Assembly: GCA_947625595.1 (NCBI GenBank) | Contig: CANQOX010000002.1 | Location: 1 to 55,332 of the forward strand | Source of the DNA: an uncultured Clostridia bacterium | Lineage (GTDB): Bacteria; Bacillota; Clostridia; Christensenellales; Borkfalkiaceae | Length of the DNA stretch: 55,332 nt | Direction of reading: 5' to 3' | Shown here: positions 15,597 through 25,700 of the stretch, piece after piece | Layout of the letters: every line of letters starts with the position of its first letter | Numbering within the stretch: the first letter of the stretch is position 1 | The notes under the pieces: generated by a model | What the model was told of the DNA's origin: nothing | The model's database searches: none | The model's input: only the letters and a program-made list of their open reading frames with translations | Made by a program: the position numbers and the translations under genes

Positions 15597-17678
15597 ATGA
15601 AGAGAAAATTCAGATTTGCGATTCTGACCGCTCTCGCCTCGCTCTGCCTGTGCCTGACCTTCGCCGCCTGCGGCGGCAATGGCGGCAACGGCGGCAATGG
15701 TGAAAATGGTGAACATGTACACGTCTATACGGAGACTGTCACCGCTCCCACCTGCACGGAGCAGGGCTTCACGACCCATTCATGCCTCTGCGGCGATAGC
15801 TATGTAGACTCCTACACCGACGCCCTCGGGCACGACATACGGGAAATTGCGGCGAAGGACCCGACCTGTACCGAAATCGGCTGGGAAGCGTACACGGGTT
15901 GCACGCGCTGTGATTTCAAAGAAAATTTTCAATCAATACCAGCTTTGGGACACGATGTCCACTCTATAAACGGAAAAAGCCCGACTTGTACAGAGGACGG
16001 GTTCGCCCCTTACATGGCCTGTTCCCGCTGCGACTTTAAAAACGGGTATGAATTTCTGCCCGCGCATGGGCACTCGATGCAGACCGTCGCCGCCCAAGAG
16101 CCGACCTGCACTGAAATCGGTTGGGAGGCATACCAAGAGTGTTCGTGGTGCCACAAGATAGAGAACTATACCGAAAAATCCCCCCTCGGCCACACATTCG
16201 AGACATATACTCCCAACGGTGATGCTACTTGTTTGGAAAAAGGAACGGAGACGGCAACTTGCATTCGTTGTACCGTGACGGACACCCGCGAAGGGAAAGC
16301 CCTCGGGCACACATTTGAGACGTATATTCCCAATGGCGATGCTACTTGCTTGGAGAATGGAACGGAAACGGCAAAATGTATCCGCTGTACTGTGACGGAC
16401 ACCCGCGAAGACGAAGATTCCGCCCTCGGGCACCAATGGATAGAGAACTATACGCCGAAGCGTTGCAACGCAAAGGCGACCGTACATCGTAGCTGTTCCC
16501 GATGCGATACTGAAGAGGACGAGACGATCCAAGATATTTCTGTATTGATTTATCAGTCAGGCCGTAGTGTTCTAAATGATAGAATTACAACGGTCAGCTA
16601 TACTGCGGATTTTGCCACAGGGGGATATGGCGAACTGTCGTACAAGTGGGAGATCTTTCAATCTGAAACGAGTGAAACTCCGACAAAGGTGTTGGATTAT
16701 TCTGAAAACAACGTCGTTCAACTGTCTAATTATTTGGGATTGAATGGACAAGTTATTCAATTGACGATCAAGGATGATTATTCTAATTATTCCGTATTCA
16801 GATGTGTGATAAGCGAGGAATCGGGTTTGCCGAACATTTCCGATACGACTGCCCCTGTCGAAGTTTTTGAAGGTGAACATGATTATGAAGGCGTAGAAAC
16901 AAAACCGACCTGCACAGAACAAGGATATACGACCTATACCTGCGCTGACTGCGGGAAAGACTACATTGACGACTACACCGACCCGCTCGGCCATGAATAT
17001 CAAAAGGACGTTTGCATTCGTTGCGCACAACACACGGGATTATTATATGTTCAGTCTGGAGACCACTATGTATTGATCAGCATGGGGACCTGTACAGAGA
17101 AGGCTATCGACATCGCGGAGGAATATGAGGGATTGCCCGTCACGGAAATCGGCAACGGCGCATTCAAAGACGAAGATAGCATAACTTCCGTCAAAATCCC
17201 GAATAGCATTACGAAGATCGGGGAAGAGGCTTTCTATGATTGCGACCTGCTTGCAGAGGTCACGATCCAAGAAGGTGTACCTTCGATCGGCGATGAAGCT
17301 TTCAGTGGATGCAATAATCTTAAAAGCATTACGATCCCCGCAAGCGTCAAATCGATTGGCAATAATGCGTTTAGTTTCAGCGGCTTAAATGAAGTGATCT
17401 TTGCACCGAACAGTCAGTTGGAGAGCATTGGGCAATATGCATTCAGCCACTGCAACCTCACCGAGTTCACAATTCCGAAAAGTGTGACATCGATTGGATC
17501 TCACGCATTCTATGATTGTAACAATTTGGCTACTATTACTTTTGAGGATCCGAACGGTTGGAGCCTCGACGATACGACCGAGATAGACGCGGCACAATTA
17601 CAGACCCCCGCCATAGCCGTAGCGTATCTGACAAAAACATATTGCAATTTTAATTGGAAGAAAACTACAACAGATTAA
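15597..17678 (+). CDS. Lipoprotein with repeated CxxC modules and BspA-type (LRR_5) leucine-rich repeats
   Basis: Lipobox LTFAACGGN; repeats TCTEQGFTTHSCLCGDSYVDSYTDALGH, TCTEIGWEAYTGCTRCDF; C-term TEIGNGAFKDEDSITSVKIPNSITKIGEEAFYDC. Confidence 0.85.
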   Translation: MKRKFRFAILTALASLCLCLTFAACGGNGGNGGNGENGEHVHVYTETVTAPTCTEQGFTTHSCLCGDSYVDSYTDALGHDIREIAAKDPTCTEIGWEAYTGCTRCDFKENFQSIPALGHDVHSINGKSPTCTEDGFAPYMACSRCDFKNGYEFLPAHGHSMQTVAAQEPTCTEIGWEAYQECSWCHKIENYTEKSPLGHTFETYTPNGDATCLEKGTETATCIRCTVTDTREGKALGHTFETYIPNGDATCLENGTETAKCIRCTVTDTREDEDSALGHQWIENYTPKRCNAKATVHRSCSRCDTEEDETIQDISVLIYQSGRSVLNDRITTVSYTADFATGGYGELSYKWEIFQSETSETPTKVLDYSENNVVQLSNYLGLNGQVIQLTIKDDYSNYSVFRCVISEESGLPNISDTTAPVEVFEGEHDYEGVETKPTCTEQGYTTYTCADCGKDYIDDYTDPLGHEYQKDVCIRCAQHTGLLYVQSGDHYVLISMGTCTEKAIDIAEEYEGLPVTEIGNGAFKDEDSITSVKIPNSITKIGEEAFYDCDLLAEVTIQEGVPSIGDEAFSGCNNLKSITIPASVKSIGNNAFSFSGLNEVIFAPNSQLESIGQYAFSHCNLTEFTIPKSVTSIGSHAFYDCNNLATITFEDPNGWSLDDTTEIDAAQLQTPAIAVAYLTKTYCNFNWKKTTTD

Positions 17679-17716
17679 AATAATGATTGCAACAGCATCA
17701 AAAAAGGAGATAAATT

Positions 17717-17968
17717 ATGTTAGTAGACTTGAAAGACTTCATTATTCGAAGCGGAGACGGCCAAACGTTTCAAGAACTGTCAAAGGACTATAATGTCAAC
17801 ATGACAAAGCAACAACGAACGTTACACATAAAAGGGCGTTGTCCATATTCAAACAGTATGTATGATTTTATTCCATTTGACACATTAGATGATGCGGTAA
17901 AATTCGAAAAGGAACACGATGTGATATTTAGAAAATGCGGAAAATGTTTCCGACAAGGGAAAAAATAA
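17717..17968 (+). CDS. Hypothetical protein (83 aa)
   Basis: RBS AAAGGAG before MLVDLKDFIIRSGDGQTFQELSKDYNVNMTKQQRTLHIKGRCPYSNSMYDFIPFDTLDDAVKFEKEHDVIFRKCGKCFRQGKK. Confidence 0.6.
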   Translation: MLVDLKDFIIRSGDGQTFQELSKDYNVNMTKQQRTLHIKGRCPYSNSMYDFIPFDTLDDAVKFEKEHDVIFRKCGKCFRQGKK

Positions 17969-18164
17969 TTTGGAAAAAACCACTGCTAAAACTCTTGACG
18001 GCGGAGCGCAAATTTGTGCTCCGTCGTAATATTCATGGCAAACAAAACAACCGAACATTCCCGAGTGGGAGAGTACGGCTTGGTTCTTCGAATCGAAATC
18101 ATCACTTCGCATACTGCTCGTGCCATCCTTGGAACAATAGAAATGTCGGCGGGCGGCTGGTTTT

Positions 18165-18900
18165 TGACTTCGTTTGAGGGGATTCTTCACTACGTTCAGA
18201 ATGAACCCCACCCCTACCCCGCACCCTTGGGAAGGGGGCAGGCGAGAAAAATCACCGCCTCCCCCCTTATACTTGAGGGGGGAGGGTAGGGAAGGGGGTA
18301 CCTCCTCGTTGCCCACCTCAGTCGCCTGGGGGAAAGGCTCCTCCTTGGGAGAAGCCTTCCCTTGTTGTTCCGCATTCTTACCCCCTCCGTGGGGGTGCCA
18401 CGGCGCAGTTCTGCTCAACAGTGCGGTGCACTGTGAGCTGCGCCGCGGCAGGAGGCGTGGCCTCGCCGACGGGGTTACGGCGGTCCCTGCCGCCGTAACG
18501 GGTAGGGGGGTGGGTCACCACTTTTTCTTGGCTCCCCCTTGAGGGGGAGCTGTCACGCGCTCTTGCGTGACTGAGGGGGTGTCATTCTGATAATGCAACG
18601 CCCCTTCCGTCTCGCTTCGCTCGACACCCACCCCTCAAGGGGTGGGCAAGAAGACTTCGTTTGAGGGGATTCTTCGGTCGCTTCGCTCCCTCAGAATGAG
18701 CGGAGGAGCAGAATGATGCGGAAGCAGCAATGGAAGGCTTCCCCTCTTGGGGGGAAGCTCCGCCGAAGGCGGTGATGAGGGGTGCTCCCAATCAGAATAC
18801 CCCTCATCCGTCACGGCTCCGCCGTGCCACCTTCCCCCCACGGGGGAAGGCTTTTTACTGCGGTACCCCCTCCATGAAAGGGGAAAAGGCAAGAGATACG
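18165..18900. repeat. Repeat island R4 (mosaic of palindromic repeat families)
   Basis: ttcgtttgaggggattcttc..., ggctcccccttgagggggagctgtcacgcgctcttgcgtgactgaggggg, ggcttcccctcttggggggaagctccgccgaaggcggtgatgagggg. Confidence 0.85.
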
Positions 18901-18956
18901 GGCGGCGCGTGAGCGCCGCCCGTTGGGTTTTGAAAATTTGTTTTCGCTGAACTGCT

Positions 18957-21900
18957 TCAATTTTTCTGCGAACGGCGGGAAGCCTTTTGCAGAGGTTTCA
19001 AGGGAAGATGCAGCTTGCTCGGCGACAGCTTCGCATTGTCCACGACGATGACCTCCTGCGGAGGATCATTGGGCGTTTTGTAGAGCGCGATCTCGCCCTT
19101 CTCCCACGTCTTTCCGTCGGGATCGAACCAATACACCTTCCTCCCGCGGCGGCGGAACATTACGCCTACGACCTCAATGCCGTCCTCGTCCCTCTCCTCT
19201 TCTTGATAGGACTGAACGTCTTTCAGTTCCTTCTTGGACAAAGCCTCCACTTCCACTTCGGCTTCTTCGACGGGCTCTTCGGCTGCTTCCTCAACAAAAG
19301 GTTCCTCTGTTGTCTCTTCAACGGGGGATTCCTCGACAGGTTCTTCCGTTGTCTCTTCGACAGGGGCTTCCTCAACAGCTGGCTCTTCGGTCGGCTCTTC
19401 GGCCGCTTCCTCAATAGCGGGCTCTTCGGTCGGCTCTTCTGCTGCTTCTTCGACAGGTTCTTCGGCCGTTTCCTCGACAACAGGTTCCTCTTCCGTTGTC
19501 TCTTCAACGGGAATTTCCTCAACAGGGGCTTCTTCAACGACGGGTTCTTCTGCAACAGGCTCTTCCGCGACAACTTCTGCAACAGGCTCTTCAGCGGGGG
19601 CTTTCGTGACGGCGACTTCCTCGACGGTGTCCTGTGAAGCGACTTGCCCCGACGCTCCGTTGGTGACCTTGATGAGGCCCCTCTCGATCAACGGCTCATT
19701 CTCCTCATAGGGAAGATAATAATCCTCCTCCGCACGCTCGATGCGGCCGATCCCCCATGCGTCCATCAACTCCGCGATCAGTTCTGCGGCATACCGTACC
19801 CGCCGCGCATTCTTCAAACGGTACATGCAGGGCGTATCGGCATATACGGTGTATTCGGAGACGTCTTCGACCTTGTATTTGGTGTCCTCATAAGCGGCAG
19901 GATCGAGAGGCAAATAGATGCACAGCGTGCGTCCGCGGTATCCGAAGCGGGCGACGATGTTTCTTCCCAAACGGAAGCTCTCGCGCTTCCAGCTCATCCG
20001 CGCCTTCACCTTCTTGTAGGAGAGAAGATCGTTCTTGAGGCTCGCATACCACGACTTCACCTCATCTCTCGACTGGATGAGCCTTGCCGTAAAGCTCTTG
20101 TCGTAGCGCGTTCTCCCATCTGCGGCCCCTTCTTCAAACTCCTCATCGAGGTCATCGGACTCTTCGCTCTCCTCTTCCGTCGCTTCGGCTGCCGCTTCCA
20201 CGGGAACGGGCTCTTCAACGGGCTCTTCAACGGGCTCCTCGACGGGTTCTTCGACAGGCTCCTCGACGGGTTCTTCGACAGGCTCCTCGACGGGCTCTTC
20301 AACGGGCTCCTCGACAGGCTCCTCAACGGGCTCCTCGACAGGCTCCTCAACGGGTTCTTCAACGGGCTCTTCGACGACCTCTTCGACGACCTCTTCGACA
20401 GGCTCCTCGACGGGTTCCTCGACGGGTTCCTCAACGGGTTCCTCGACAACCTCTTCGACAGGCTCTTCGACGGGCTCCTCGACAACCTCTTCGACAGGCT
20501 CTTCGACGGGCTCTTCGACATTGACGCGCTCTATGACGATGGGATAAGATGCGCACATATCCTTATATGTGATCTGCACCATCGTCTCACCCTCGACGGT
20601 CATATTCGGGACGTAGATAGAATAGCCCTCGACCGTCTCTTCAAAGGGCGGCTTATTGAATCTCGCCTTGACGACCAGCCCATCATAGGAAAACACTTCC
20701 CCGACGATAAACTGTTTTTTGACGTTGGACGTGTCGGCCTGCAACTCAATGAGCTTGCGCTCACCTGAAGGATCGTCCTCAACGATCGCCTCCGCGGGTT
20801 CAGGCTCCGCAACGACAGCTTCCTCGGCCGCTTCCTCGGCCACGGGCACGGGCTCCTCGACGAGCTCCTCAACGGGTGCTTCGGGAGAAGGTTCTTCTGC
20901 GGCGGCGGCCAATGCGTCGCGGAGCTCCTGCGGTATTTCCGCGCCTCCCCTGATCTTGATGAGCCCACGCACAAACAGCCGCTTCGTGCTCTCATAGGGA
21001 AGGTAGAAGTCCTCCGCTTCACGCTCAATGCGCTCTGCGCCGAGACGTCCCATGCTGTCCGCGATCAATTCGAGCGCATACTTTGCGCGGCGTGCGTTCT
21101 TGATACGGTACATAAGGGGCGTCTCCCGCACGGAAGCGGTATCTCCCGACGGCTCCACCTTGTACTTGGTTTCGGCGTATTCCGCAGGGTCAAGGGGAAG
21201 ATAGAGACACAGGGTCTTTCCGCGCATGACGATCTTTGCCGCGACGTCCTTCTTGCGCTTGAACGTCTCCCGTTTCCAACTCGTCCTCGCCTTTACGTTT
21301 TTATAGGAGAGCAATTCATTTTTGATGAGCGTATACCATTCCTTGGTATCGTCGTCCGCCTGTATGTATTTTGCCATGAAGCTCTTGTCGTAGAGGGAGG
21401 TGAAAGCGGCGCCGTCCTCCAGATCCGCCTCTTCCTGCTCGGGCGTCTCTTCAGGGGCGCTTTCGGCGGCGATCTCCTCGACGGGTTCTTCAACAGGCTC
21501 TTCAACGACCTCTTCAACAGGTTCCTCAACGGGCTCTTCGACAGGCACTTCGGCGGGTTCGACATATTCAATGAGGTTTGCGACCTCAAAGTTGCCGCCG
21601 TTGATCGTCCTCACGGGCGTCTCGTCGGATGTGTTGTATGCGATAACATAATTTAATTCGTTTGCGGTAAGCAGATAGTTGCCTTCTTCGTCAAGCGCGA
21701 TATTCTCCGCCTCGACGCCGTCGATCTGTGCAGTTTGTTCCTGAATGACAACGTGCACGTTCTCGTGGCCCTCGACGATCCAATCGCCTCGGAGCGATTC
21801 GGGGAAGGTGATGATGACAGGTTCTTCTTCCTCGGGCTCGGCTCCCGCCTCGGACGGTTCGACAAGCGCGCAGGTTTTGAATTCGCCGCCACTGATATTT

Positions 21901-22727
21901 CTGAATCCGCTCTCGTCGGATGTGCCGTAAGCGACGACATAAACAAGTCCGTTGGCCTTGAACCGATATTCCGTGGGCTTGTCGGCGTCCAGCGCGATAT
22001 CTACCGCCTCTACGCCGTCGATGAACAGCGTATGCTCCTCGATGCGCACATGCACGCTCTCGTGGCCCTCGACGACCCAATCGCCGCGGAGCGTCTCGGG
22101 GAAGGTGATGACGAGAGGTTCGGACTCGACCTCGGGAGCGGCCACCTTGACCCACTTGTACAGCTTGGAATAGGAGTAGTCACCGCCGTTGATGAGGCGC
22201 AGATTGTCGTCGGCCTCATTGGCCGTCTCGGCATCCTCGGCGGGAGTCTCCTCGTCCGTGTGCTTTCTTGCGCGCTTCAGGAACACCGTGTATTCGACAT
22301 CGCCAAGTTGGAAAGCATATTCGCCTTCCGTCTCGGTCTCGGTGATACCCGTAGCCACAACGCCGTCCACGGACAATGTGCTTGTGCCGATGACAACGCG
22401 GATGTCGTCGTGCCCTTCGATCCCCCAACTGCCTATGAGCTCTTCGGGGAATTCAATGGAGGGAACTTCCTCTTGGGGTTCCTCGGTGGCGCCCTCTTCA
22501 GAGGCGTCTGTTTTTTCCTCGGGCTCCTTGATGACAATGGCGGTGGTTTCATTGCGCCGTCCCACGCGGTGAATGAGCACTGCAAACACGACCACCAAGA
22601 ACATGATGAGCGCGACCTGGGCGACTAACAGCCAGAACAATGCCGTGTCCAGATTCCAAGGGAGCTCTTTGCCAAAAAGAGTAAGTGCGTTCAGAATGTT
22701 TTTCACAACTATTACCTGCCTTTTCAT
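18957..22727 (-). CDS. N-terminally TM-anchored acidic repeat protein (up to 1,256 aa)
   Basis: TM ALFWLLVAQVALIMFLVVVFAVLIHRVG near N-term; three FPExLxGxWxxEGHExxxVxI modules; two YDKSFxAxxIQxxxxxKxWYxxxKNxLLSYKxVKARxSWKRE modules; long EEPV array. Start could be a downstream GTG (VKNILNALT...). Confidence 0.8.
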   Translation of the reverse strand: MKRQVIVVKNILNALTLFGKELPWNLDTALFWLLVAQVALIMFLVVVFAVLIHRVGRRNETTAIVIKEPEEKTDASEEGATEEPQEEVPSIEFPEELIGSWGIEGHDDIRVVIGTSTLSVDGVVATGITETETEGEYAFQLGDVEYTVFLKRARKHTDEETPAEDAETANEADDNLRLINGGDYSYSKLYKWVKVAAPEVESEPLVITFPETLRGDWVVEGHESVHVRIEEHTLFIDGVEAVDIALDADKPTEYRFKANGLVYVVAYGTSDESGFRNISGGEFKTCALVEPSEAGAEPEEEEPVIITFPESLRGDWIVEGHENVHVVIQEQTAQIDGVEAENIALDEEGNYLLTANELNYVIAYNTSDETPVRTINGGNFEVANLIEYVEPAEVPVEEPVEEPVEEVVEEPVEEPVEEIAAESAPEETPEQEEADLEDGAAFTSLYDKSFMAKYIQADDDTKEWYTLIKNELLSYKNVKARTSWKRETFKRKKDVAAKIVMRGKTLCLYLPLDPAEYAETKYKVEPSGDTASVRETPLMYRIKNARRAKYALELIADSMGRLGAERIEREAEDFYLPYESTKRLFVRGLIKIRGGAEIPQELRDALAAAAEEPSPEAPVEELVEEPVPVAEEAAEEAVVAEPEPAEAIVEDDPSGERKLIELQADTSNVKKQFIVGEVFSYDGLVVKARFNKPPFEETVEGYSIYVPNMTVEGETMVQITYKDMCASYPIVIERVNVEEPVEEPVEEVVEEPVEEPVEEVVEEPVEEPVEEPVEEPVEEVVEEVVEEPVEEPVEEPVEEPVEEPVEEPVEEPVEEPVEEPVEEPVEEPVEEPVEEPVEEPVPVEAAAEATEEESEESDDLDEEFEEGAADGRTRYDKSFTARLIQSRDEVKSWYASLKNDLLSYKKVKARMSWKRESFRLGRNIVARFGYRGRTLCIYLPLDPAAYEDTKYKVEDVSEYTVYADTPCMYRLKNARRVRYAAELIAELMDAWGIGRIERAEEDYYLPYEENEPLIERGLIKVTNGASGQVASQDTVEEVAVTKAPAEEPVAEVVAEEPVAEEPVVEEAPVEEIPVEETTEEEPVVEETAEEPVEEAAEEPTEEPAIEEAAEEPTEEPAVEEAPVEETTEEPVEESPVEETTEEPFVEEAAEEPVEEAEVEVEALSKKELKDVQSYQEEERDEDGIEVVGVMFRRRGRKVYWFDPDGKTWEKGEIALYKTPNDPPQEVIVVDNAKLSPSKLHLPLKPLQKASRRSQKN
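20200..20521. repeat. 12-bp tandem repeat encoding (EEPV/EEVV)n, about 26 units
   Basis: Direct 12-nt periodicity (ctcctcgacggg variants); translates to EEPVEEPVEEVVEEPV... Confidence 0.9.
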
Positions 22728-22735
22728 TCATTTGA

Positions 22736-22763
22736 ATTATATCGTTTGAGCGACATAATACAA
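22736..22763 (-). promoter_or_regulatory. Possible promoter for the acidic repeat gene in/overlapping the 38-nt gap
   Basis: TTGTAT-16 bp-TATAAT on minus strand. Confidence 0.45.
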
Positions 22764-22765
22764 TT

Positions 22766-25700
22766 TTATTTATTTTTTTGTTTCTTCTTGCGCCCGACGA
22801 ACAGCAAGGCGAAGAGACCGATGGGGAATTGCGCTGCGAACAGACACACATACGCCGTGATATCCGTTCCGTCTATGTTGAGGAAGTCGTTGAAGATCTC
22901 GATGATATAGTCGCTCTCCAAGCCATCCCAGTTGATAGTGTCAAGAACGGTGACTTTGACATAGTATGTGCCCCTGTCAGCGTCTCTGATGTCACGATCC
23001 AGCTCCTGCGTGCACGCCTCATCAAGGTAGTATTTGATGATCACGTCGCCCCATTCCGCCTCGGGAAGAAGTTCAGGATCTGGCTCATCGCCCTGTTGCA
23101 ATCTCTCAACAGCGTACTCTCTGAGCCACGAGTTGTGCACCTTCAGGATGGTGTATGCGCCCGCGCCGTCAAGAGTGCCGTCGATGACCAAAGCATAGTT
23201 GGGATTGGCGGCGCTTGCCTCGATGCGGTACACGCCCGCGTTGTGCCACGTCAAGCCTTCCTGCCCCTCGCCCCACTGCACGGACAGTGCAAAGCCGAGA
23301 TCATCGCCTTCAAGTACGCCCTCTATCGTGCTGTGCGTGAGTTCAAGCAAGTCTTCGCCGTAATTCTGGGTCTTGTCGTCGATATGCACCGTAATGGGCT
23401 TGGGCGAAACGACATAGTTGCCATAGACCACTTGCAGCTCGTAGTTGCCATTGTCGAGGGTGTAGGTGAGATCGTAGTTGTACGTGCCGACAAAGTACGG
23501 GATCCCGTCAGTCAACTGGGCCACGTCGCCGTCAATTACAGTCAGCGAGAAGAATTTGATATCTTCGTGGAGAATGGGCTCGCCGCTCTTGCCGGGCGTC
23601 GTACGCGTGATATCGAGATTGCCCATGATGTCCAAATTCGGGTCGACAAACGCATCGCCGTACGTCCTGCCGCCGTCCTTGACGCGGACAGTCACCTTGC
23701 GGGGCACGACTCTGTAGACGCTGGAGAGCTCGACATCGTCGCTCACCACTTCGTAGTTGGCCTGCTCGGGGGTGGGCGCCGTCGGCTTGCGGACTTGCAA
23801 CCTGTAACTGCCGACCGCGGGATAACCGTCTGACAGATTTTCATCCGCATACGGGTCGTCTACCCATTCGAATTCATAGCCAAAGTCATCGCCGTTGACG
23901 ATAGCGGGGCCTTCCTTTCCGTCCGCGCGGTAGCTTGCGCCTTTAGGGTCTACAAGGTCGCCGTATTCGCTCTCGCCGTTGAAGGTCATGATGATGCGGC
24001 GCGGCGTCATCACATAGTTGCCTGCCGCATCGCCTATACGGACGTCGGGCAGCGCGCCCTCATAATCGCCCGTGAAGGTGATCTCGTAATTGGGATTGTT
24101 CTGCGCGGTGACGATGATGGGATATGTGCCGATGCCGATGGTCGTGTCAACAGGCTTGCCGTTCGGCAAGACCGCATTCAGCGTGATGTTGAGCTCGTCG
24201 CCGTTGACAATGGCGTTGCCGCCGACGCGGCTTGCCGTCCAACGCAGTCCGCTCACAGGGTCGCCGTACTCACCGGTACCGTCTTCTATCCTCACGGATA
24301 TCTTGCGCGGCGTTATGGTGTACACACCCTCGACCTCGTCGACGACGTAGTTCCTGTTGTTGAATTGCGCCGCGAATTCGTAAGATCCCGCGGGTGAGGT
24401 CCTGTCGAGAGCGATCGCGAAGCGAAGGACGATATCATAGATATCACTGGGCAATACGACCACGCTCTCGTCCGAATATTTCGTCGGCTCCGCGCGCTCC
24501 GCCGTCCAATCCTCTCCATATTTATCGGAGAGCAGGTGTACCTCGCCGTATTCGCTGGATTGAGGATTCACGCGGATCTTGATCTTGCGGCGCTCCACCG
24601 TGAGCGTGCCATCTATAATGTTGTTGACGTGGTAGTTCTTATCCGCATTGATCGTGCTTGCATCGATGTAGATCCTGTAGGCGCCCACCTCTGCGGTGTT
24701 TGCCGTATCCGTTGCCACTCTGATGAGATCGCGTATCGCGTCGGTCGGATATGCGATACCGTTGCCCGCCATGCCGTTGGAGCGGACCGCATCCCAACCG
24801 ATCGAGTATCCGCTGTCCGCAACGAGATCCTTGTGGCGGTCGCCGTATTGGCTGGAAAGGTCAAGCGCTCTGAGGTCGATCTGGCGCGGGACTACCTGAT
24901 ATTTTGCGGTGAGCGTGCCATCCAACGTATAGTTGGGTGACGACATCTTTGCGGTTACATCGTAGCTGGCGCCTGCGGCCTTCGTGCGGCCAGACTCGAA
25001 CACATCGGACGTATCCAAGGTTATCATGCTCCTGATGCTTTCCGCCGTATCGTCGGGAGCAAACAGCGTGCTTATGATTTCGACCGTGAAGCGCTCCGCC
25101 ACATTAGCATCGCCATACTCGCCGCTTGCGGAGCGGAGCACTATGGTGATCGAACGAGGAGTGACCTCATATCTGCTCGCTTTGCCGACGTAAATGTCGG
25201 AAGTATACTTGCCATATGCCGTCCATTCGCCCGTGACGGTGATATTGTAGTTACTGCCAATATCATGGCTTTCGGACGTGTTACTTTCGAGCATTATGAT
25301 GTACACACCGACGGGATCGTAAGTCTTGTTTTCGTCCAGCGCCTCTTGCGTATCGGCGTTTCTGACCGTGAATTTCAGGAAGGATTCCGCCGTATCACGG
25401 TTCGTCTCAAACCATGCAGTGTCCTCGGACGCGAAGCCGCTGACGCTGTAGTTCATGGGCATCGTGGGACGATCCTCGCCGTAGACAGCCGTCCTCGTGT
25501 AGATCGTTACGCTCAGATCCTTCTTGCTGACGATGAGTTTGGAGGTGCTGTCGGCTCCGTTGTACTGCGCTCCGCTGTCCAGCACGAAGGTGATCTCATA
25601 GTTGAAATCCCTCTTGTAGCTGCAGATGAGCCTGTATCCTGCCGTGTTCGCTTTGAGATAGCCCGTGCTTGTGTATTGCGCGTTTTCAGGATCGAGCGTA

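Noticed and set aside
18014-18542. Small ORFs (18014..18289, 18174..18542) after the 83-aa gene
   Set aside because: Run into repeat island R4, no RBS or domain; possibly a degraded remnant at most.
18900-18925. Hairpin GGGCGGCGCGTGAGCGCCGCCC as terminator of the acidic repeat gene
   Set aside because: Strong stem but no proper U-run on the minus strand; left uncalled.
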